In this document: positions 1 to 4,250 of the stretch, piece after piece
Layout: every line of letters starts with the position of its first letter
Position numbering within the stretch: the stretch's first letter is position 1
From: Lysobacterales bacterium
Lineage (GTDB): Bacteria > Pseudomonadota > Gammaproteobacteria > Xanthomonadales > Marinicellaceae
Direction of reading: 5' to 3'
DNA: 8,671 bases
NCBI GenBank assembly: GCA_027083915.1
Contig: JALWML010000661.1
Coordinates: forward strand, 1-8,671
Notes under the pieces: model-generated
Seen by the model: the letters and a program-made list of their open reading frames with translations, nothing else
Told to the model about the DNA's origin: nothing
Database searches by the model: none
Program-made: the position numbers and the translations under genes

Positions 1-864
1 ACCAAGCGCTTCACGACTGGCGTAATACATTTCGGCAACCGCCTTACTCATGGTGCGAACACGTAAAATATACGCTTGGCGTTCGGTCACACTAATGGCT
101 TTTCTTGCATCCAATAAGTTGAAATAATGCGATGCTTTTAAGGCTTTTTCATAAGCAGGCAAGGGTAGTTTTGCTTCAATTAATTTCAAACATTCACTTT
201 CGCAGTTATTGAAATCTTGCAATGAAATTTCTACATTGGCATGTTCAAAATTGTAAGTGGACTGTTCCACTTCGTTTTGATGGAAAACATCGCCATAAGT
301 AACTGTGCCATTTGGTGTTTCGGCCCAAATCAAATCATAAATACTGTCTTTTTCTTGCAAATACATAGCAAGTCGTTCCAAGCCATAAGTGATTTCGCCC
401 ATGACAGGTTTGCATTCGAGACCGCCAACTTGTTGAAAATAAGTAAACTGTGTCACTTCCATGCCATTAAGCCAGACTTCCCAACCTAAACCCCAAGCTC
501 CCAGAGTAGGCGACTCCCAATTATCTTCCAAAAAGCGAATATCATGTAAAAGTGTATCAATACCGAGTTCTTTTAATGACTCAAGATACAATTCTTGAAT
601 ATTGTCAGGTGAAGGTTTTAGCACCACTTGAAACTGGTAATAATGTTGCAAACGATTCGGGTTTTCTCCATAACGCCCATCAGTTGGGCGACGGCAAGGT
701 TGCACATAAGCACTATTCCACGGCTCAGGGCCAATAGAACGTAAAAAAGTAGCGGGGTGAAAAGTTCCTGCACCGACTTCCAAGTCCAAAGGCTGCACAA
801 TCACACAACCATTTTTCGCCCAAAATTCTTGCAGTTTTAAAATTATTTCCTGAAACGTTAACAT
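1..864 (-). CDS. glyQ: Glycyl-tRNA synthetase alpha subunit (3' end cut by window)
   Basis: Alpha chain of the bacterial alpha2-beta2 class II glycyl-tRNA synthetase; it works in the cytoplasm with GlyS to charge tRNA-Gly. The frame runs uninterrupted for 288 codons from ATG 864 to the window edge. It contains the family's highly conserved blocks: IVQPLDLEVGAGTFHP near the N terminus, RRPTDGRYGENPNRLQHYYQ around residues 60-80, EDNWESPTLGAWGLGWEVW around 115-135, TQFTYFQQVGG, ITYGLERLAMY, and near the end the VTERQAYILR and YYASREALG stretches. E. coli GlyQ is about 300 residues, so only roughly the last 10-15 residues should be missing; glyS would be expected just beyond the left edge. No strong Shine-Dalgarno is visible before ATG 864, but the N-terminal alignment supports this start. 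It is divergent from a tRNA-Gly-like gene 150 bp away. Identification is from recognised family sequence. Confidence 0.97.
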   Translation of the reverse strand, partial: MLTFQEIILKLQEFWAKNGCVIVQPLDLEVGAGTFHPATFLRSIGPEPWNSAYVQPCRRPTDGRYGENPNRLQHYYQFQVVLKPSPDNIQELYLESLKELGIDTLLHDIRFLEDNWESPTLGAWGLGWEVWLNGMEVTQFTYFQQVGGLECKPVMGEITYGLERLAMYLQEKDSIYDLIWAETPNGTVTYGDVFHQNEVEQSTYNFEHANVEISLQDFNNCESECLKLIEAKLPLPAYEKALKASHYFNLLDARKAISVTERQAYILRVRTMSKAVAEMYYASREALG

Positions 865-903
865 AGATTAGTCACTTATTTGCTGCATTTTACAAAACCG
901 TAA

Positions 904-932
904 ATTATAGTTGATTATTGCGCTATTGAAAA
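904..932 (-). promoter_or_regulatory. Putative sigma-70 promoter of glyQ
   Basis: On the minus strand a perfect TATAAT (909 down to 904) is preceded by TTTTCA (932 to 927, four of six matches to TTGACA) with a 17-bp spacer. It lies about 40 bp upstream of the glyQ start codon and points towards it. This is pattern matching only. Confidence 0.45.
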
Positions 933-973
933 CAATATTTATATTTAACAGTAAAACAGAAGAGTGAAATAAA

Positions 974-1004
974 TTATCAAAGGTTTTTTGTTTCACGCTA
1001 TAAT
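974..1004 (+). promoter_or_regulatory. Putative sigma-70 promoter of the tRNA gene
   Basis: A perfect TATAAT lies at 999-1004, eleven bases before the first base of the tRNA, so transcription would start a few bases before or at the mature 5' end. The best -35 candidate is TTATCA at 974-979 with a rather long 19-bp spacer. The -10 is convincing and the -35 is weak. Confidence 0.5.
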
Positions 1005-1014
1005 ACGCATATTA

Positions 1015-1109
1015 GCGGACGTAGTGTAATGGTAGCACGCAGGTTTTCAGTACCTGAATATCGGGTTTCCCCCCGAGTGGTACGGGTTCAAATCCCGCCG
1101 TCCGCTCCA
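1015..1109 (+). tRNA. Unusual tRNA with anticodon UCA, tRNA-Gly-like body and long variable arm (putative UGA reader)
   Basis: The 95-nt gene has encoded CCA (1107-1109). Acceptor 1015-1021 (GCGGACG) pairs perfectly with 1099-1105. The D-stem is 1024-1027 with 1035-1038, closing at a T-G pair, and its loop AATGGTA is as in many tRNA-Gly. Anticodon stem CAGGT/ACCTG (1040-1044, 1052-1056) encloses a 7-base loop with U33 and anticodon TCA at 1047-1049, which reads UGA. T-stem 1082-1086/1094-1098 has one A-C mismatch at its base, with T-loop TTCAAAT. The first three acceptor pairs (G-C, C-G, G-C) and discriminator U (1106) match glycine tRNAs and not selenocysteine tRNA, which normally has G73, a 6-bp D-stem and a longer acceptor/T helix. 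Bases 1061-1076 form a 5-bp variable-arm hairpin. CGGGTT...CCCG at 1062-1075 recurs at 1083-1097, so this arm looks like a 21-nt duplication of the T-arm; without it the gene would be 74 nt, normal for tRNA-Gly. The folding is direct; Gly charging and UGA decoding are inferences. Confidence 0.8.
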
Positions 1110-1122
1110 GACTTATTATGTT

Positions 1123-1152
1123 AAAATACCGTATATCCTTATACGGATTTTA
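1123..1152 (+). terminator. Rho-independent terminator after the tRNA
   Basis: CCGTATA (1129-1135), loop TCCT and TATACGG (1140-1146) form a perfect 7-bp stem followed by ATTTTAT. Flanking AAAAT (1123-1127) can extend the helix past a one-base bulge. The position, 20 bases after the CCA end, suggests the tRNA is a single-gene transcript. Confidence 0.7.
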
Positions 1153-1209
1153 TAACGCTATGCGTTTCGCCCTCGTGGCTCAAAATTAAAAATTATATAA
1201 AATTAAAAA

Positions 1210-1950
1210 ATGGCAAGAAAATTATCACACATAACGACAAAACTCACTGCCTTTATGCAGGCACATTATGGCAAGCGTAAAGTATGCAAGGACTATATCA
1301 AAAGTGAAAACGGTAAATTACAAATTCCAGACAACTTGCTAATGGCATTTGTCGTGGGTCGAGCCGAATTAGAAGGCAACTTTTATAATTACCTCCTACA
1401 AAAAAATTTCATCCATCCCACAAGCCAAGCACGGCTTTATAAACCATTGATAAAAAACCATGCCAACTTTCAAGAAATAATAGAAAAAGCCAAAATACTA
1501 CCATACTTCACAATAGCCAACCCAAAGACCAAGAGTGAAATAAAAGACTATAGAAACGCCTGTTTTGCCTGTTACTGCATAATAATAGCCATCAGTAAAA
1601 ACCAAAAAGACCCATTAGCTGACACACTTACCTATGGCTACTATAAACACTATATGCCTATGCTGTTTCCTAGCAAAAGTAAAAGCCAAGACATCAAAAC
1701 CCTAGCACAAGAAATAACTAAAAACATCAATCAAAAATGGAATAAAAAAACCACCTTAAAAGAATCTTACAAAATCATAAAAGACCAAGTAGAATTTAGA
1801 CTACTGGCAATAATGCCCAACCACAAAGGCATAGAACTGATAAAATTAAAAGGCGAACGCCTCAAAGCCACACGCTTAAACAGTTACCAAACCTTACTCA
1901 TGCAACTGCAAAGCCATTACTACAACCTTGATTTACCAAAAAATAATTGA
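1210..1950 (+). CDS. Unrecognised 246-aa basic protein
   Basis: No family is recognised. The protein is lysine- and asparagine-rich with a basic N terminus (MARKLSHITTKL). It has a hydrophobic, cysteine-containing patch at about residues 115-129 (CFACYCIIIAIS), probably a buried helix as it is short for a membrane span, and aromatic-rich segments such as YGYYKHYMPML near 142-152. There is no signal peptide. The start is ATG 1210, since an in-frame TAA lies two codons upstream, but there is no Shine-Dalgarno in the AT-only sequence before it. Codon use is A-rich with C favoured over T on this strand, unlike glyQ or the downstream genes, which hints at acquired DNA. It ends in TGA; if that UGA were read, the frame would run 16 more codons to TAA at 1999-2001. 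It lies just downstream of the UCA tRNA on the same strand but beyond its terminator. Length and open frame make it a likely real gene. Confidence 0.7.
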   Translation: MARKLSHITTKLTAFMQAHYGKRKVCKDYIKSENGKLQIPDNLLMAFVVGRAELEGNFYNYLLQKNFIHPTSQARLYKPLIKNHANFQEIIEKAKILPYFTIANPKTKSEIKDYRNACFACYCIIIAISKNQKDPLADTLTYGYYKHYMPMLFPSKSKSQDIKTLAQEITKNINQKWNKKTTLKESYKIIKDQVEFRLLAIMPNHKGIELIKLKGERLKATRLNSYQTLLMQLQSHYYNLDLPKNN

Positions 1951-2037
1951 CAAAAAGTATTAAAAAAACTACAATTTACAACACTTAATTACGAAAAATA
2001 AATAAGTAAAGTTATTTACTAAGAAATTACCATTTTG

Positions 2038-2079
2038 CTTTGCTGTTTTTACCGAAGCCTACGGCAAAAACAGACAAAG
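2038..2079. repeat. Long imperfect hairpin, possible terminator or palindromic element
   Basis: CTTTG-CTGTTTTTACCG (2038-2054) pairs with CGGCAAAAACAG-A-CAAAG (2062-2079) around a 7-base loop. The stem is about 17 bp with one bulge and one A-C mismatch. It lies about 90 bp after the 1210-1950 stop codon, so it could act as a terminator, although no clear T-run follows on either strand. It could instead be a REP-like or MITE-like palindrome; a single copy is seen here. Confidence 0.5.
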
Positions 2080-2151
2080 GAAAAAATATAAGATTGGTAC
2101 TAATAAAAGTCTATTTTTGAGTAGTTTAACAGGTTGTTGACGAGACTTGGG

Positions 2152-2169
2152 CTTGTGTTAAATCACAAG
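2152..2169. promoter_or_regulatory. Short palindrome, possible operator
   Basis: CTTGTG-TTAAAT-CACAAG is a perfect inverted repeat with 6-bp arms and 6-bp spacing, typical in size for a dimeric repressor site. It lies about 130 bp upstream of the 2303 frame. No regulator gene is nearby, so the role is speculative. Confidence 0.25.
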
Positions 2170-2302
2170 AGGAAACCATTAATTAAGCACAACAGGTTAA
2201 TCATACGAGGCAACAAAGTTAGATATTAGTATTCGTTTTATGGTTTAAAAAATGCTCTAATCTTCACGGTTAATGACCATATCTTTTTTATTATAAATCA
2301 CC

Positions 2303-3013
2303 ATGCAAAAATGAACAAAACTGCAAAAAATTGCTTTTCATTCTCTAGTGCTTGCCTTTTTTTTCTGTGCTAGCCCTTATGTTTTCTCTCAAGAAAAAGC
2401 GACAAGTCTAAAAGCCGAAAAACCAACTTCGATCCTGAAGAGAGAGGGCATTGACAATGTGAAAAAAGAGACAGAACAAGAGGAATCAGATACGAACGAT
2501 CAAGAAATTATTATAAAAAATACACTTGCTTCAAAGGAAGAGGTAAAGAAGACAGTCAAGAGAACAAAGGAAAAAGTACAAGCTTGGAAAGATGCTGGAA
2601 AAGAATGGTTTGAATGATTATCTGAGAATATGAAAGCTCAATGGAGGCTCATTTATTATAGATATACTCGAGAGGTTATATCAGATGAAAATACATGATT
2701 AGACATTCATAAGAAAAATATCAAAAGGATGGCTGCAAAAAACATGTCATTTTCAAAATGGATCAAAATACCTTGGTCGATATTAGATGGATGAAACCTC
2801 AATGATGAGAAATCATTAGAAACATTTATTAATGCTTTCCCAGAATTACAAGAAGCTCGTAATAAGTATTTACATAAAAAAGCCTCTGCTTTTCCAGATT
2901 TAGTAAATATTATTGACAATCCTAAATTACGCATAAGTAAGCCTTTTAAAAAAAGTAATTCATTTGTTAAAATATTACTCAGAAGTTTAAAGTCTATTGA
3001 AAAAGGTTTATAA
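2303..3013 (+). CDS. Secreted-protein frame of 236 codons with four in-frame UGA codons (recoded gene or decayed gene)
   Basis: From ATG 2303 to TAA 3011-3013 there is no TAA or TAG, only UGA at 2312-2314, 2615-2617, 2696-2698 and 2792-2794 (codons 4, 105, 132, 164). The codons after the first UGA give a classic signal peptide: a basic stretch (TKLQK), a hydrophobic core (LVLAFFFCASPYVF) and likely cleavage before QEKA, around residue 30. The mature part is charged and probably coiled-coil to about residue 115 (KEEVKKTVKRTKEKVQAWKD). A tryptophan-containing middle follows, then an ordinary-looking C-terminal domain (ETFINAFPELQEARNKYL, KASAFPDLVNIIDNPKLR). TGG codons occur too, so UGA is not the sole Trp codon. 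Under the standard code only a GTG-started 89-aa piece (2348-2617) or fragments remain. No Shine-Dalgarno is visible. Reading the UGAs as Gly, Trp or Arg gives plausible protein in each case. A pseudogene is a serious alternative, because a one-base deletion near 2317-2320 would also join ATG 2311 to the signal peptide. Family not recognised. Confidence 0.5.
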
Positions 3014-3046
3014 AAATATATCTCATAATACACTTTTAAACCATTA

Positions 3047-3076
3047 AAACCCTTTGATTTATTCAAAGGGTTTTTT
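3047..3076 (+). terminator. Strong rho-independent terminator
   Basis: AAACCCTTTGA (3047-3057) pairs perfectly with TCAAAGGGTTT (3063-3073) around loop TTTAT, and the T-run continues to 3076. The AAA side also makes it usable in the other direction. It sits 33 bp after the TAA of the UGA-containing frame and closes that unit. Confidence 0.85.
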
Positions 3077-3143
3077 ATTACCCAAATCCCGATATAGAAA
3101 CATAAACTCGCATCAAAGAAATATACAAGGACACCCATCGTAT

Positions 3144-3172
3144 TTTACATAAAATCCATTATGTGCTATGAT
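3144..3172 (+). promoter_or_regulatory. Sigma-70 promoter of the transposase gene
   Basis: TTTACA (3144-3149, five of six consensus) is followed by a 17-bp spacer and TATGAT (3167-3172), with an extended -10 TG at 3164-3165. It is 38 bp upstream of the transposase start codon and is the best promoter match in the window. Confidence 0.65.
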
Positions 3173-3210
3173 GTGAAAACACATTCAAAATTTAAGAAAA
3201 GGAGAGCTCT

Positions 3211-4158
3211 ATGACTGTACCAAGACGAAGTTTAATATCTTTAGAAGATACACCCTATTATCATTGCTATGTGCGTTGTGTTAGGCGGGCATTTTTGTTT
3301 GGGGATGATAAATATTCGGGGGTGAATTACGATCATAGGCGCGAATGGATTCGGGAGAAGATTTTGTCGCAAACTGATGTGTTTGCCATTGATTGTTGTG
3401 CTTATGCGGTGATGTCAAATCACTACCATGTGGTGCTTTTTGTGGATGAGCAGAAGGCGAAGGATTGGGACAGACGCGAAGTTCTTAGGCGTTGGAAACA
3501 GTTGTATAATTTATCTTATCTAACTGAAAAATACTTTCAAAAAGAATCACTTACAAAGGCAGAACTTAATGCTATTTACGAGCAAATAGAAGTTTATCGT
3601 GAACGTTTAATGGATATTTCGTGGTATATGCGCGGCATTAATGAATCGGTAGCGCGTCGTTCAAATGCCGAGGATAATTGCAAAGGTCGATTTTGGGATG
3701 GACGTTTTAAGTCTCAGGCTCTTTTGGATGAACAAGCCTTGCTGACTTGCATGGCGTATGTAGATTTAAACCCCATACGAGCCAATATGGCAAAAACGCC
3801 TGAAACATCTGATTATACTTCCATTCAAGAGAGAATACTGAAAAAGCAAACCAAGCTCAAGCCCTTTGGAGCAAGTCAAAGAAGTGACGAACAAGACATA
3901 CCCTTTGCATTAGATGATTATTTGAGCTTAGTCGAAACCACGGGACGTGCCATTATTGATGATTATAAAGGCTATATTCCAGCAGAATTACCTGATATCT
4001 TGCAAAGAATGGGTTTAAACAACGATACTTGGCTGAATCAAATCAAATATTTCGATAAATGGTATTACAAAGCCATCGGCACGGTGGATAATCTCAAGAA
4101 GTACTGCCAATCACTCAAACAGAAGTATATTAAGGGCTTACCTAAGATCCAGCTGTGA
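3211..4158 (+). CDS. REP-associated tyrosine transposase (RAYT, IS200-like Y1 superfamily)
   Basis: A 315-aa HUH single-strand DNA nuclease of the Y1 transposase superfamily; known members bind and cut REP-type hairpins and are usually domesticated, single-copy genes. The family hallmarks are visible: YYHCYVRCVRRAFLF at residues 16-30, the metal-binding H-hydrophobe-H motif in MSNHYHVVLF (H71, H73), and SWYMRGINESVARR around 137-150, where Tyr139 is a candidate nucleophile. After these come GRFWDGRFKSQALLDEQAL (159-177) and the signature YVDLNPIRANMAK (183-195). The C-terminal 100 residues are a less conserved accessory region. A good Shine-Dalgarno (AGGAG, 3200-3204) six bases before ATG fixes the start, and a strong promoter precedes it. 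It ends in TGA and converges with the Asp-box gene. No insertion-sequence ends or target duplications were found, which fits a RAYT better than an active IS. Substrate is unknown. Confidence 0.9.
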   Translation: MTVPRRSLISLEDTPYYHCYVRCVRRAFLFGDDKYSGVNYDHRREWIREKILSQTDVFAIDCCAYAVMSNHYHVVLFVDEQKAKDWDRREVLRRWKQLYNLSYLTEKYFQKESLTKAELNAIYEQIEVYRERLMDISWYMRGINESVARRSNAEDNCKGRFWDGRFKSQALLDEQALLTCMAYVDLNPIRANMAKTPETSDYTSIQERILKKQTKLKPFGASQRSDEQDIPFALDDYLSLVETTGRAIIDDYKGYIPAELPDILQRMGLNNDTWLNQIKYFDKWYYKAIGTVDNLKKYCQSLKQKYIKGLPKIQL

Positions 4159-4165
4159 AAAGTTT

Positions 4166-4183
4166 CTCAAATTAGAGTTTGAG
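4166..4183. repeat. Small inverted repeat between convergent genes
   Basis: CTCAAA-TTAGAG-TTTGAG forms a 6-bp stem with a 6-base loop, starting eight bases after the transposase stop codon. With no T-run after it, it is a weak terminator candidate. It might be a hairpin recognised by the neighbouring transposase, but only one copy is present. Confidence 0.3.
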
Positions 4184-4250
4184 TGGGATCAACCCCCGCT
4201 TTCCTGTGGTATCTTTTGCTATTCCTGTAACACTCTTTATATATGGCTAA

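Larger units (their letters stand above)
1951..2302. other. 352-bp non-coding, AT-rich spacer
   Basis: No convincing coding frame is visible on either strand. It holds the long hairpin at 2038-2079 and the palindrome at 2152-2169. The TTGACG hexamer at 2137-2142 is followed by TTAAAT at 2158-2163, but the 15-bp spacing makes it a poor promoter candidate. No tRNA-end duplication or transposon terminal repeat was seen. Confidence 0.6.

Noticed and set aside
241..800. Small open frames overlapping glyQ on both strands
   Set aside because: They lie inside the well-conserved glyQ coding sequence in other frames.
1061..1076. Alternative anticodon hairpin TCGGG-TTTCCC-CCCGA giving a Gly UCC-like anticodon
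   Set aside because: The loop has only six bases and lacks the usual purine after the anticodon, whereas the upstream hairpin has a perfect 5-bp stem, 7-base loop and U33.
1015..1109. Calling the tRNA a standard tRNA-Sec because of the UCA anticodon and 95-nt length
   Set aside because: It has a 4-bp D-stem with a tRNA-Gly-type loop, discriminator U instead of G, a 7-bp acceptor with a mismatch at the T-stem base, and unpaired stretches beside the variable arm. selA and selB are not in view, so Sec stays only a weak alternative.
1160..1189. Nine-codon ORF (ATG 1160 to TAA) as a leader peptide
   Set aside because: No ribosome site, no attenuator-like alternative hairpins after it, and too short to judge.
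2707..3138. 143-aa open frame on the minus strand
   Set aside because: It mirrors the UGA-containing plus-strand gene and runs through that gene's terminator; the plus-strand frame has better protein character.
4156..4230. Transposase extended through its UGA stop
   Set aside because: The 24-residue extension meets a second UGA, shows no family resemblance, and the protein already has a normal length, so UGA is taken as a true stop.
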